Below, piece by piece: positions 13,111 through 26,347 of a stretch of DNA of 64,000 nucleotides. Numbering within the stretch: position 1 is the first letter of the stretch; each line of letters opens with the position of its first letter. The notes under the pieces were generated by a model that saw only the letters and a list, made by a program, of their open reading frames with translations, ran no database searches and was not told the origin of the DNA. The position numbers and the translations under genes were made by a program. Source of the DNA: Parus major (Eukaryota; Chordata; Aves; Passeriformes; Paridae); NCBI RefSeq assembly GCF_001522545.3, contig NC_031774.1, positions 20,240,749-20,304,748 of the forward strand, given 5' to 3'.

Positions 13111-15700
13111 AAATAAAAAGGCTATGTCTGCAGTTTTAGGGAAGTGTGATGAATCTTTCTTTGTAAAATCATTTAGGAAGCACAGGTTGTTTATTAAGCT
13201 AAGGTTCCATAAAGCCAATCCTTGATTTCCATCTATTAAACTTTTACATATCTACAGAAAAGAACATGCAAATGCACAGGCTGAACAAAAGCATTAATTT
13301 CTTCCCCATGATCCCACCTGCTTGTTACTCTGAAAGGAGTTTTAATGCTAAAAAGCTGCACACAGCCTCCCACTAATTAGACTCAGTTTGCAGTCAGTCT
13401 TTATTTCCTTGTATGACCAGAGGCTAAAGGATTGAAGATAGCTTCATTCAATGAGAGGGCAATTCCTCAGAGTAAAAAGATAATAATTAAGGAATACTGG
13501 CTTGAACTAGGTCCACACACCATCTCTGTAGACCTCATAGAGCTGTTGTGAAGGACAGATGACAGAGAGTGAGGAGCTGGATGCCATAGGATCCACTGTG
13601 AGTGAATACAGTGCTGCATTTCACAAAACCACAGTGTAATGACTTTCCTTCACTCTTCTCTACACTCTGCTATTTTAGTTTTTCATTGTTTTGTTATATA
13701 ATGTATGCACTTTGCTAGATCTATAGCTCTGTATAATTGCTGGAATAATCTCATGAGTGATTTTCCCAGTCAGACTGGCAGTAATCCAGAAAAAGCACTA
13801 CAGCAAACATTATGGGTTTAACTTCCTTATTTATTTTTATAAAGGTTTTTACAAAACCAAAATTCTTATGGCCCAAATCTGTAAGGCCACAAGAATCTGA
13901 GAATCTCCTACTAATGCAATTTCTAGAGAAACATAAATTTATCTAATGCCATCAACTATTGCTAACAACGAATCCTAGCCACACTGAGCAAGCTCTCATT
14001 TGTCAAGAAGTAGGAGTAACCAGATTAATAATAATACTAAAATTTAATCAAGCACTGTATTTTGGTAATAGCATGAAATACAAGGCTATTTTTTGAGGAT
14101 TTCTCAAGTAATTTGTTACAGATTATTTAGATGTAAAAAGTGTAGTGGATTAAAACCCTATATCTGGAAACAGGACAAATAGATTAGTGGACATTAAAAT
14201 ATTTCTGTAAAGTTAGAGTTCAGTATTTTTCCAGTCACAAACATTTCACAGAATTCAAATCAGTAATTATTATTTTTAAATTCAATTTGTTGCTGTTATC
14301 CATATGTCAAAAAAAAAGCCCTTTAACTTTCATATATGAGTCCCATAGTGCAAAAATTAATCATAAAGCCTGATAGATGGGTGAGTTACACTGCACCTTA
14401 GGGAATTCAGGAATTCGAGTTACTTAAAGTAAGTTAAACCATATAGACAGACTGAGTTTTGAAATGAAGGTATTCACAAGTTTATCATAAGTCATCAAAT
14501 TTCCCAAAGCAATGCAGCTTATATAAAAATTAGAAACACAAAAATCTCTGTCAGCAGTGAACGATGAACAATGATACTAATTCTGGTGTCAGCCATGGTG
14601 AGAAGTTGTTCCAGTAGTGCAGGTGCAAATACAAGCTGCATCACGCTAACTTTTTATAAACACAGATGAACTGGACAGTAAATGCTGAGGAACAGGAACA
14701 CAGCTACATGGCAGACAAAGTACAGGAAGCTACCAATCGAGAGAACAATGGATCTCTGTACACCATCAGTTTGCACATCAAAGCAAACCAATCCATGTAC
14801 CATGAAAAGAGAAGCTGTAAAGAGACCTTTGGAAGACGCTATAAAGACATTTGTGACAAATTCATTGAAAACATAAAGGTTGATCTAGGAGGAAAACCTG
14901 TATAGGACAAAAGAAAACCCCAGGAGCCAACTTCACACTAACAAAAAAAGTTGTATTTTCAAATGCAGTCTATTATATTTGGTAAGGTAGGGGAAAATTT
15001 TTTCCAAGCACAAAGAAGCAAATGTTTGATAGAGACACAACACAGTGACTGAATTCCAAATAAAGGCTAGTATGGCTAATCAAATAATTTTCCAGCATTA
15101 TTATTACATGCAGTCTTCAAACTATTTTCTTTTTGGAAATCTCAGCATATCCCAAATATTCTCATATTTCTATACATAGTTGCATGGGTTACACATCAAT
15201 TAATATATATTTCTGAAGTCAGTTACAACAGAGAAATAAGTTGAGTCAGTGTTAGATTGCAAAGACATAATTGAAAATCTGAATTCCTCCACATACAAAG
15301 AAGTTAATAGTCATCCTAACTTCTGCTATACTTCTGCTTACGTGCCTTAACACTTACCAGTTGCATCAATACATGACTTAATTTCTATTCCCTCTTTCTG
15401 AACATAGTCCTAAAAGTTAAATACGTGTCAGTTCCCCTTGGAGCTAACTTGTTGACAAAAATTAATTTTTCCATATAAATATCCATCATTCACAAGCTGG
15501 AGTGATCACCAATATCATTAAAAAAAAAAAGAAGAAAGAAATAAAACTATTTTTTTATTTTTCATAATTCTTTATGTGGCATTAGTAGAATAATCTAAAA
15601 GGAAAAAAGTGAGCTTCTGGGTACTTCAGTCAATCACTTATTAATACAGAACTTCCTTAAATATATGTTAATTTGAAATATGCTTTTATATGAAATATAC

Positions 15701-15742
15701 AGACATATATTTTATATATATGTAACAGTATACATATATAAA
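15701..15742. repeat. TA-rich microsatellite
   Basis: Alternating TA/CA sequence with ACATATATTTTATATATATG followed by a second ATACATATATA block. It is a short degraded dinucleotide repeat. Confidence 0.75.
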
Positions 15743-15782
15743 AATATTACAACTGATTCCCTGAAATGCTTACTGCCTTAGC

Positions 15783-15829
15783 TTCTACTGACTTTGGATT
15801 TTCAGGGTATCAACAGAGCTGGAAATCAG
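15783..15829. repeat. Possible old repeat arm related to the 9.2 kb relic
   Basis: The segment has the order AGCTTCTACTGACTTTGGATT, then TCAGGGTATC, then GCTGGAAATCAGGTC. This resembles one arm of the CCTGATTTTC-ended palindromic repeat proposed at 9206-9298, in the opposite orientation. The match is short and diverged, so this is a weak call. Confidence 0.25.
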
Positions 15830-18800
15830 GTCAATGGCTCCAATGCATAACCTCCTAAAACTAATATATCCTCCTAGAAGAAACAGGCATTGGCTCAGGG
15901 TAGGCAGAAGTTTTTTCTCTACTTCACTCATAAGCCCTTATGTTCCCTGATCCAAATTGAATTGGTTTTTTTATAGTTAAAGAAATACGTGAGCCTACTG
16001 AGTTTTACTGACCCAGTAGGCTCTAAAAAAATTCCCTGATGCTTTCTTGGCACTTGCTATCACTTGTGACCTTTATTTTCTAAGAAGGATTATTATTACC
16101 ACCTTGCATTCTACAGTTCCCCACAGGATATCACCAGCCATATGTCAGCCTTGCTGAGGGGGTTCTCATATACAACTCAAACAATTTTACACCTATTTCT
16201 ACTGTTCACTGAAAATTATGTCCATTTCTTTCTGTATTAATTCCTATTCTTTCAATTGAATGTGGACTTCTAACATGAAGTTAAACACACAAAAACTCAT
16301 ATAGAATACAGAGCTGCTGGTATCACTAATTTAAGAGCACTTAATTTTCATAAAATCACACACGTGAAGCCAGATATGTGTACCAAGACAGTAGAAGATA
16401 ATATTTTTAAAGACCTTTCTAGCCTTGAAGCTAATCATTTAATCATATACCATCTTGTGTGATGTTTCTATGATAATTCACTTAACCATGAAGCTTTGAT
16501 CTTCCCTCATATCCTCCACTTTGCTCATTAACTCACCTTCACAATCTATAATGCTGTCTCATAAGCCATGATGAAGACTCTTATTCTTCATATTTATTTC
16601 AGTAATCTTGACTCCCATGATGTGGGAAATTTTCACTCCTAAATTTTGGTATCACATCATTTTGCAGCATTGGAAATATGAAGGTTTGTGGGTTCAACAA
16701 AAGAAAGAAGAAATAAAAAGTATGTATATGTGAAAGAAGTTATCCATTCAAATGGTTTGGATCTCAAATTGTAAAACATCTATATGCAGATCAATAAGAG
16801 AAACAAAAGTCATAAGGTTATTTTGCTACTTAATTATGTTATGTTCCAAGATGGTGTCTGATATCATAGCTAGGTTGAATCACATGGCTTTTTATTGGTT
16901 TGGTTTATTTTATCTTTTTAAACTGTGGAGAGAGAGTTGATAATTAAAGAAATGGGCTATTATTAAGAATTGTAAAAATTCTAAACTTAGTACATTCATT
17001 AGCTTTAGCAGTACTGATCATCTTCCTAAGCAATATTATTAATTTCCTGGCAAATGAAAACTTGAGAGGAGTCTTCCATATTAACAGTGTCATGCCCTTC
17101 CACAGGGAATTTAGACTGTAGGAGATTCTAAGTGCAGTGTTTGATCAGCAACATAATGATGTAGCTTCACGTGAAAATTACCTGGGATTGCAATGGGAAG
17201 AGTGAAGAGGAACAGTCATTTGAGTCCCAAAGTTATTGTCACAACAGAGGCAATGCAGTGCACAATACAGTCCAAGAAATACAGTCCACACCTTGAAACT
17301 GAAGTAGAGCTGGTGACAAACTTCCCATGCCTTAGGGAACACACAGTACCCACAGATTCATGCTAAATATTTTAGACAATGTGGGAAATGAGAAACATGA
17401 TTCTTGTGTATTTCAACTGGAATTGTTCTCAAATTTTCACTTGTGAAAATGTCCTCTTTGATTATATTAAAAATACAATATTAAGAAAATAAGATGGATT
17501 AAAAATACTGATGCTTATAATATTTCCATGGCTCTAATTATTTTCTTCCAAAATAATAATTTTACTATTTACAAAACATCCGATAATCCAACATACTTTT
17601 TAAATAGGGAGAGACATTTTTGTTATCTTTTAAATACAGCTATTATAGGCTGATTTTTAATTGAAAATGATATGAAGTTAAAAATTCAAATACCCTGGAA
17701 CATGTCAGAATTCTTCTGCTTTCACATTTCATTATAATTCAAATATAATCCAAGTTTTCTAGAGATTTTCAAACCATATTGAGAGACATGGATTCAGTGG
17801 CAAATTGTATCTCTAAAAAGGAAGACAACCCATGGGAAAAGTTTTAACCACAAATACAGGATATCTTGTGGACCAGGATAAAGTTTTACTGTTCTTGAAT
17901 GTTACTAAGAAAGTGATAGTTCAAGAGAATATAATCCCACAATCACATCAGTGAAATGTGCCAGCAGAAGCAGTGAGGCAGCCCCTGAGTAGAAAACAGA
18001 TTCACCTTTCTGCAGATGAACAGTAAGAAGCAAATATCATCAGCTACTGGCTGCAAGAATTTATATTATCTTCCAAATACCTTCACCTGCTGATGGCAGG
18101 TCAGTTCCTTGAGGACTAACTGAGCACTTTCAGCCAGCTCTTCACACACTGCAATAACTACTGGAGTAACATTCCTCTTGAATGTCACATAAGGTGACAC
18201 AAAAGTGTTTCAGATATTTTAAAATATATTTGCTTTAGATTTTTGCTTTTGACATTTGGACTTCTGTACTTTTGCTATTTTTGCCCTCCCCCTTTGGTCA
18301 CACAGTAATTAGTTTCTTCCTGCTTCTAAGTATGAGAAGATAAAGAGTACCAGTAACCACTAATACTGAAGTTTTTAACATTTCTCACCTACGAATAGAA
18401 GCTGGTACTGAAATAGAGACTGCTTTGAAATTCAGCCAGTTAGAAAACCTTATGCAGGAAGGACTATTTTCCAAAAAGTTGAGGATATGTGAATTTATGA
18501 TTGCAAGGCTACCATTTCACAGATTTTTCAACCATCAGTCTTTAAGCATAGTACATTCATGGTCAATCTGATCCTTTGGAGCACATTAAAGCCTAAATAT
18601 TGACAATATTTTTCATACTTTATAACAGAGGATTTTGAGGACTATACGATCTGGGTTACAAAGTCACAAAGTTGCAAAGTATTGAGCCATTATTTTCAAT
18701 TGCTGTTTTGTACATAAAGCCTTCAGAACCTTCAAGCATTGTGTCTGCTTTTCTGACAGTGCATTGGTTCTCATCCTTTTCCTGGGGAAAGCTCCAAGGA

Positions 18801-19611
18801 AATTTTGATGATGAAGATGACAAACTGTGAGAGGACAAAGGTTCAGCAGGTCCAATTCATTACCCAGTGTGAGTATGAAATTTTGAAAATAAATGTTTTT
18901 GATATGTCATCTATTGGTGGTTTATAACAGCCATTATTTGGAACATTTGCCTTCTCTTCCCTCAAAAAAGGTTAGTTGTCTAGACTTCGAAATGCATTCT
19001 GGAATTTGACCCTTAATAACACAATTACTAAGGCACTTCTATTTATCTCGTAAGTGATGGAAGGTATAGCTCAGCCTAAGGGCCTTCTGAGACGTTTTTA
19101 AAAACATTTTCTCCATTGTAAATAAATTGTAGATGGGCCAAGTCATTCAGAAAGGAGATTAGTTTTACATAAGCCCATTGCTGTTCAAAAGATAGGAAAA
19201 TTTCAAGTTTATCACCTTGCAATTCCTCAAGTTACACCAGCTGAAGAAGATAAAGTTATTTTTTGCTGTTAAGACTTACAATGGAATTGCTGCTAAAGTA
19301 CATATAATATACCTGAATTTTTTTGCATTAAAATCTGCCATAAATTCCATTTTCTGTGTCCATCACATAAAATGCATTTAAACACAGACATTATTTAAAG
19401 CTAAGCCACCCATGTAAAAAATGGCAATATCATGACGTGTATTTAGTGCACAGTATTTTAAATGCTATAGGCTTGTGCAACTTATATCCAATATTAGATA
19501 ATACATCTTGTTAATCCTGGAGAACCTGCAAATCTACTATTTGAGGTGGAGAGGAAAAAAAAGGAAAAGATTACTGCTGTAAAACCTCCCTACAACATTT
19601 TCATGGCAAGC

Positions 19612-20020
19612 TGAGGTGGGTTGACTCTGGCTGGATACCAGCTGTCCCTGAAGCCTTTCTATCACCCCCCTGCTCAGCTGGACAGGTGGATCTGCTCCAC
19701 CACAGGCTGCAGGGAAAGCTCTGCTCTGGTGCCCAGAACACCTGCTCCTCCTCATTCACTGACCCTGGTGTCTGATGAGCTGTTTCCTTCGTGAATTCTC
19801 GCTTGTCACTGTTGCTGCCTGTTGTGCAGGTGGGGTTTTTATCCCTTTCTTAAAAATGCTATCTCAGGGGCACTCCCAGCATCGCTGATGGGTCAGTGGT
19901 GGGTCCATCCTGGAGCCATCGGCTCCATCTGACACAGCAGGAGTCTCTGGCAACTTCCCACAAAAACCACCCCTGTAGCTCTCCAGCTACCTAATCCTCA
20001 CCATGCAAACCAAATAAACA
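19612..20020 (-). mobile_element. Endogenous retrovirus LTR, internally deleted solo copy
   Basis: On the minus strand the element starts TGTTTATTTGGTTTGCATGG and ends CCAGAGTCAACCCACCTCA, giving the TG...CA ends expected of an LTR. I recognise it as a long avian LTR family. Its outer end is GTGGGTTGACTCTGGCTGGAT on the plus strand, followed by TCTATCACCCCCCTGCTCAGCTGGACAG-type sequence. The other half carries ATCGCTGATGGGTCAG and GGAGCCATCGGCTCCATCTG-type blocks. As I remember the family, full copies have several hundred extra bases in the middle, which this copy lacks (the junction is near 19685-19715). No retroviral gene flanks it, so it is a solo LTR. A possible target duplication (CAAGC on both sides) is ambiguous because one copy overlaps the LTR end. 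Confidence 0.8.
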
Positions 20021-20338
20021 AGCCTGGGAATTTCCAAGTTTATTCAGAAGATAACTGCATGGGTAATTAGATAATATAAGCACCATACATGCCATTTGTG
20101 CTTCCTCAAGCATTATAAAAACCTATGCATTTCAAGCAGAGGTTTGTGGAATGTTAATTTTAATCCATACACAACAGTTCTCTTCTGCAGTGCAAATAAG
20201 CAATCCCAGAATTTATTTTAAAAAATATTTCTGTAAATGTAAGACTGACAGGGGTACTACCTATACCAAGATATATGATTTGAGTAATTTTATATAGTAG
20301 CCAAAAAAATTCCAGGTATGACTATTCAGCAAATATTA

Positions 20339-20456
20339 TGAAAAAAGAAACAAAAAGCAAACATCCCTGCCCTCTACACACACACAAAAAACCCACCAAA
20401 ACAGAAAAACTAAAACCAACCAACCAATCAAAGATACCCATCAAACAACAAAAACC
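20339..20456. repeat. A/C-rich low-complexity tract
   Basis: The plus strand is A/C-rich with AAAAC, ACACAC and CCAACCAACC units and very few G residues. It opens two overlapping frames on opposite strands (20322-20546 and 20338-20565) whose peptides only reflect the base bias. Confidence 0.8.
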
Positions 20457-20718
20457 TGAAGCTCTAAGACATATAAAAGTAAATGAGCACAATTCCACCC
20501 TGCAGATGGTAAACAGATTAAATAGATTGGAGATAGGAATTCTCACAGACCAGTGGCAGAAATAGAACCAATACTTAAAAGTACTATGTTAACTTTAACT
20601 CTTTCTCCTACAGGGAAGAGAAAAAAGGACCAAATATCAGTTCAGACAGGTCTACAGCCATGACACTTCACATTTATTTTGAAAATTTAGAGTTTCTATT
20701 ATTTTTTAATTTACCTTT

Positions 20719-20763
20719 AAATAAAATAAAATAAATAAATTAAATTTAATTAATTAAATAAAA
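20719..20763. repeat. (AAATA)n-like microsatellite
   Basis: A run of AAATAAAATAAAATAAAT grades into TTAATTAATTAAA. It is a short AT-only simple repeat. Confidence 0.8.
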
Positions 20764-21171
20764 AGCAACCAATTAAAATGAATTCTAATTTAGCTCATCA
20801 CCATCATTACAAGTTCTCCAACTGTACTGCATCAACACACCAAAAACTTTCTTAAAAGACATCTCAGCAGTCTCCAAAACAAGACAGTCATCACTGCCCA
20901 TTAATATATATTAGCATTATTAGGAAACATAGTAACATTCTACTACAGTGCATATTGAAAACTGCTCTTCAATGAAATTATTTTCTATACATTTGAAAAT
21001 ACTAAAAAGAAAACAAATTATACTTTAGAATAAAACAGTGTTTATCTTCGATTTATACAGATTTTATTTCTTTAGGGGGAAAGAAAGATAATTGAAAAAA
21101 ACCCCCTGATATTCTTATAATATTATTATTTCTAATTTTTTAGTGTTGGCATTTTTTTTTATCTTGAAAGC

Positions 21172-21193
21172 TTTTTTTTTTTAAAAAAAAAAA
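21172..21193. repeat. Perfect T11A11 palindrome
   Basis: Eleven T are followed directly by eleven A, giving a perfectly self-complementary 22-base block with no loop. A further run of T (about 21152-21160) lies just upstream. Such a sequence can form a cruciform and is prone to replication slippage. No adjacent gene makes a terminator role plausible. Confidence 0.85.
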
Positions 21194-21852
21194 CGAACAT
21201 GTGGATGGTTATGGAACTCAAAACACAAAATAATTCTCACTCAATAGCACACTTGTGTATAAGATAGTCTCTAAAATTGTGAATACAAGGAAAAAAGAAA
21301 AATCAAAACTGATTCTTAACCTCCAAAAGGTTTCAAAATTCATTTACCTATATGAAAAATGAAAATGTAAAATTCCCATTCCAGTGCTGGCAGCCATCAG
21401 AATTCACTTTTAACAATCATCACTGTACAAAAAAGGCAACAAAATGAAAAATCAAATTCAAGGATGTTCTGTACCCTAAATTTTTCTCATGATAGGGTAT
21501 TCCTCTGTACAAACACAAAATACAAGGCTGTGCTCCCATCTCAACACACACTAATGTTCTAATAAAAAGCTCCATGCTAATTGCACCTCAAATCCCTTGC
21601 ACTGCATTCAGACTTCTCTGCCTGGTAATGATTAATGCTTAGCTCTGCTTTATACATTAAGCACAAACAAACGACTCCAAGACTGACACAGAAGAGTCAC
21701 AATAAATTCATTCCCTATAATTTGTGTCTGCTGTCAGTGAAGAGCCTACAGTTACAAACTTAAAAGTCATTTAAGTGATCACCGATCACCCATTTATAGA
21801 CTTTTTTTTCATAAAACCTTGTGTGTATATAGGAAAAGTTGTAAATGAACAG

Positions 21853-21915
21853 GCAAGTACAAGGTTTGGAAAGAAGGTAATAGCAAGTACAAGGTTTGGA
21901 AAGAAGGTAATAGCA
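21853..21915. repeat. 30-bp tandem duplication, two copies
   Basis: The unit beginning GCAAGTACAAGGTTTGGAAA and ending AAGGTAATA occurs at 21853-21882 and again at 21883-21912, followed by the first three bases of a third copy. The two copies are identical, which suggests a recent slippage duplication, or an assembly artefact. The unit is unlike any repeat I recognise. Confidence 0.95.
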
Positions 21916-24414
21916 GGCCTTAATAGATACACAATATTAATGAATTAAAGAATGGAAGGAAATTTTCAGTTTACCTGTCCTCAGTAATTCATGGCACTGT
22001 TAATTGTCCTTCACGTCAAAATGTTGTGTATTTATTTTCTCAAAAGGTACGCTGTGTCAGGATATATCCATATTAACAATCTCCATTGCATATTCCTTTT
22101 TTTCCTGGCAACCTGTGCATTTTGAGGGGGGAAAAGAAACATTTCATGGTGTGGTGTGTCTCATACTGACAGAGCATGAGATTATCATGTGCTTTAGAAC
22201 GAACATAAAAAGTCTTGTGAAAAATTATGAAACAGAAACACCTCTAAAGTGCAAGTAGTTGAAATTTCTTAGACAGACCATCTAAAACATACAATCTACA
22301 ACCAAAGCAAATGAAAAAGAATTCATCTGGTTTTAACCAGGAATTATATTCTATTCTGCTTCTCTTAATCAACAATAATTTTAATAATAATGTGGAACCT
22401 GTTCTTGTGTCACCACAAACTGGGTATTCTGTGCTACAGTCATCATCTCATTTACCAGACAAATGTTTGCCAATTCACACCAGAACTCAATGACAAAGAA
22501 AAATCATTATATTTTTTTCTGAACTGCATACATTGAAATGCAGCTAGTTATTTTATTGTGGGCTGGCTTTTTCCAGTGTTTATAGCATTTTATTGCACTT
22601 GGCAGGAGCTGTACATTCAAGGTCAAACGTACAGTGCTAGGGAGCACCTGGGAACTTGGGAATTCTTTGTGCACAAACTGCCTCTGACAGTAGAGCTACT
22701 TCCAGACATGAATTAAATGCTGGGTATCATCACCATGACAGACATAAATCTTCCCTACTAGCTGCAGATCTGAACAGTGTTGGTTTTGGGTTTTTTTATC
22801 CTTGAGGACAAGCTTTTCATCATTCTGATTCCATAGCTGTTTCATATATGTGTGACATATTGTCATTAATGGTTACTTATGTATTTTATTAATCTGGAGC
22901 TGCTTTATAGTAGCTATAGTAACTATTGCTTCATAGTAGTAGTTACTCTGCCAAGGAAAACAAAATTTTAAGGCAGGTATGTATGGTGTTAATTTTGCAT
23001 AATGTAGTTATTCAAATACCTGGAAATGTAATTTCTCCTCTTAATTAAAAAAACATCTGGTACTAAACAGGGTGATCTCTAATTAATCATCAGAACACAG
23101 ACATACCTGACAAGTTCATGCCAAACATCAAATACCTCCACAGAAAATATGAAATCACATGAATGCCAGAGGACTCATTTCTTCTGTGTTAAGAGGTAAT
23201 GTGTGAAGGAAAACTCAGGAACAAAAATACCGTAACATTCCTTAATTTGAGATATTGTAATATTTGCAGTTTCTCCTGTGTATCATATCAGCTACATATT
23301 TAATACTTCTAAATTACAAAAATGGATGTATCTAGTTAATAGGCAGCGTGGAAATAAAAGAAATGTTTGAACACTTCTAACTTTGTTTTCTCCTAAGTGT
23401 GATTTTCTATCCCAAATACACTTTATCACTTGCCTTTATATAGCTTATTGTGATCCAGTGGGTTTATTAATTAACTGTAAATTGTCTCTGCTGACTGCTT
23501 TCTATGTACATAAGAAAGATTAGCTTCGGTACCTAGAAAAGCAAAATCATAATTTAAAGCTTAACTGGAGGGGTCTAATAATTTCTTATCATCAGAAAGA
23601 ATTCCTATTTGAGCACAGATGTTAAACATATATTATGTTTCATATTTATGAAATGTAAAAATATAAAAATACTTAATCTTACACGAAAAATATAATAATA
23701 CAATATATAGGAAATAAAATATAAAAGTAAAAAGTGTTTAAAAAGCAGGAAAAAAATGCTTTATACATACACCTACACCACTGATCTATTATTCATCTTT
23801 CATAATAAATGAGAATAATCAGGGGACAAAAATAGACACAGGAGAGAAAAACCCATCAGACACATTCACAGTCACAGATTATACCACAGCTTAATTTACT
23901 ATTATATAAGGGAAAACTAAAAAAATCACAGCTGTTCTGAAACTTAATCATCAGGATCATTTGAAAACTTCATTGTGGAAAGTGCTCCTGTGCTGCATGA
24001 AGATCAGAACTTGGCCTAATTGTACCATTAAAACTATGAGAACCACTCTGTCAAAAAAATAGAAGGTACATATCATCTTAGAAATTGCTATTACAAATTA
24101 CAAATTACTAAATTTTAAATTAACCTCAAATATTTTGCCTGCCACCAGTAGTTTATGACAGTAATTTATGACAACAGTAATTCCTTGTATACTTTCTATT
24201 TGTGTGTGTAAACAATAACCAGAACTATTTATAGAATGCATATAACAGTGATAAGAACCTCATGCAGACATTTGCATATAAAAGTAATAACAGCAGTAAT
24301 CAATAGTCCTTCTATTGTTAAACAAGTATTATAATTGCCCCTGAGGAACTGCTTGAAGTATAAATACAATTACACATTATGATTAATTACCGAACAATTT
24401 TCACTTTGTGTTTG

Positions 24415-24475
24415 GGAATCACTGAGAATCTTTGAGGTTGGAAGGGATCTGTGAAGACCATCTAATCCAAGGTTT
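24415..24475 (-). mobile_element. CR1 LINE, short 3' end fragment
   Basis: About 60 bases match the complement of the CR1 3' terminus: GAATCACTGAGAATC, then TTTGAGGTTGGAAGGGATCT and GAAGACCATCTAATCCAA. Only the last part of the 3' UTR is present, as expected for a severely 5'-truncated insertion. Confidence 0.8.
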
Positions 24476-26347
24476 AAAAGGCATGTCATGTTCTGAGGAT
24501 GTGCTAATGTAAGCATCAGTTTATTTGTTTCTGTTTCCTGATCACGCTCCTACCATACTATGGCCACTGAAGAAAAGACTGACCTACTGATCTTCCATCT
24601 ACTACTACTAGCACAGTATTTTGTTGTTAAAGCACTCTACTATATTTCAGCAACCTGCCAGTGCCTCATAACTTTAAATTAATTTTTGACCCTTTAATTT
24701 CAAATTCTGAATAGATTTTTCTCTCTGGTATTTTGTCAGTGTACATATCACTACATTCTGTTTTCTCTTTTAAAAATATTATTTCTTAGTCTGATGTGAT
24801 TTCTGTTTCCACCACAGAGATCACATGGTTATGAAAGGAAACATTCTCTCATCTCTCACCATATTGTATTGAAATAAAGCATGACTTTCACAGTCTTTCT
24901 CATCCCTCACAGAAATTTGCAAGGTCAAATTATTTCACATTACAAATGTGGAAATTAGAAAAATCCATGGTACTACTGTTTCCTGATGATTGATAACTAA
25001 GACTGAATTATTTGGATTCTTGATACCGTTGCATAATGTTATGAAAAAGAAATGCATTATGTAGGCTCATATAGTTATCCAGAATTTCCTGAAGGATGCA
25101 AACTTTCAGTACCTCATTCAGGGCTATTTTCTTGTTTCATGGTGGTTCCATGCTGAAAAGAATCTGACTCCCAAAGAGATTAAGTCAACATACCCCATTG
25201 CAGAAGTCTTGTTTGGATTTATACTTGGGATTTTATGGAAGTGAATCAATTGTCCCTACTAAGCCAATAAATCATGTAATTTTTTGGCATAGTCTGAAAG
25301 TGACATAAAATGTGCACATCTATTTCTCTTACTTATTGCCTAGGGAAAATAAATTAAAATGGTTTTGATACTCTAATTCTGAGATAGACTTCTGGGACAT
25401 TCAGTGAAGTAATCCAACCATATTTTATAAAAGGATTATTGTTTTCTTTCTTGAACAACATTCATGTATCACACACAAAAATTCTTTGCATGTATGAACC
25501 ATCATACAGCTTTTGAAGATATAGTTCCCAGCCTTGTAAAATGTATTATTTAAAGACAGGTTGATAAACCATTTCTTTACCACTGCATAGGGAATAAGCC
25601 ACAGTTTACGCACTTTTTATAAAGATATTTTCTTATTCTGTTATTGCCTTAAACTGCCTGATTTCTCTGGACAGGGTATTTCTCCATTCCCAATGATAAT
25701 TTAATTTTTCTCCTCTTGAAAAACTGCTCTACTCCTCCATTCCTAACAAAATAAGAAGTGCAAGAAACACAACAGAAAATAACAGTCACTGCCATGAACC
25801 ACCTTTTTCAACCCATTCCCTACTGTCTGGCTTTGGGTGGACACAACAATACCTGTGCAGAATGAAAACTACACAAGACACATGGCAAGAAAATCAGAAG
25901 AGAAAAGTTTTGTATCCATATCACACAGGTATGTGTGATTACATCCATTGCAAAACAGGGTGAAAATAGCTATACTTAATTATGGGGATATTCAATCACA
26001 GCCCAGGATGCATTTGTGCCCAAAAGATAACAGGAGGAGAGCCTCCTCCTCATCCTTGCAAAGGAAGTGGCACGGTTCAAATAAAAACCATGCAGGAGCA
26101 CTACCAGCTGATTCAGAGTGCTCTCTCCCAGGCACAAAAGGTTTCCTGAGAGGAAAGTCTTCTCACATCATGCTCAAATGTGTCCCTTCAACTCCTAAAT
26201 GTAACAGAAACAGCTTGAGGTGCGATAGGGTTGAGATAGACTGGGAGATGGGACAGTGCGGTGGAAGCTTTTACTGGTTGTTAAGCTTTTAAATGATGTC
26301 TTATGTATACAGTTTGCATGAAATTTCAGTGTAAATACTACTGATAT
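24476..26347. other. Anonymous AT-rich non-coding sequence
   Basis: No gene is recognised. The longest frame is 25948-26292 on the plus strand (114 codons). It has no domain, signal peptide or biased repeat structure that I can name, and its length is near the chance maximum for a window of this size and composition. Confidence 0.5.

Larger units (their letters stand above)
9371..19611. other. Anonymous AT-rich non-coding sequence with simple repeats
   Basis: No gene is recognised across about 10 kb. Frames of 121 codons (9785-10150, minus) and 101 codons (9882-10187, plus) overlap on opposite strands but have no recognisable domain. Their lengths are close to what chance gives at about 35% GC. 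Embedded features listed separately are the A/C-rich tract at 12992-13110, a possible old repeat arm at 15783-15829, TA-rich sequence at 15701-15742 and a 10-bp hairpin at 15991-16023. Confidence 0.55.
20021..24414. other. Anonymous AT-rich non-coding sequence with simple repeats
   Basis: No gene or confident interspersed repeat is visible. Low-complexity elements at 20339-20456, 20719-20763 and 21172-21193 and a 30-bp tandem duplication at 21853-21915 are listed separately. Frames such as 22004-22258 (84 codons, plus) have no recognisable family. Confidence 0.55.

Noticed and set aside
12973..13225. Overlapping open frames of 79 and 81 codons on opposite strands.
   Set aside because: Both are produced by the A/C-rich low-complexity tract, which lacks stop codons by composition. 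The peptides are simple Lys/Pro/Gln or Phe/Val/Leu repeats.
13515..13620. A possible third MIR-like fragment (CCTCATAGAGCTGTTGTGAAGG).
   Set aside because: Only one landmark word matches, with no supporting sequence in order on either side.
25948..26292. A 114-codon plus-strand open frame.
   Set aside because: No domain, compositional bias or splice context was recognised, and about one frame of this length is expected by chance in 64 kb at this base composition.
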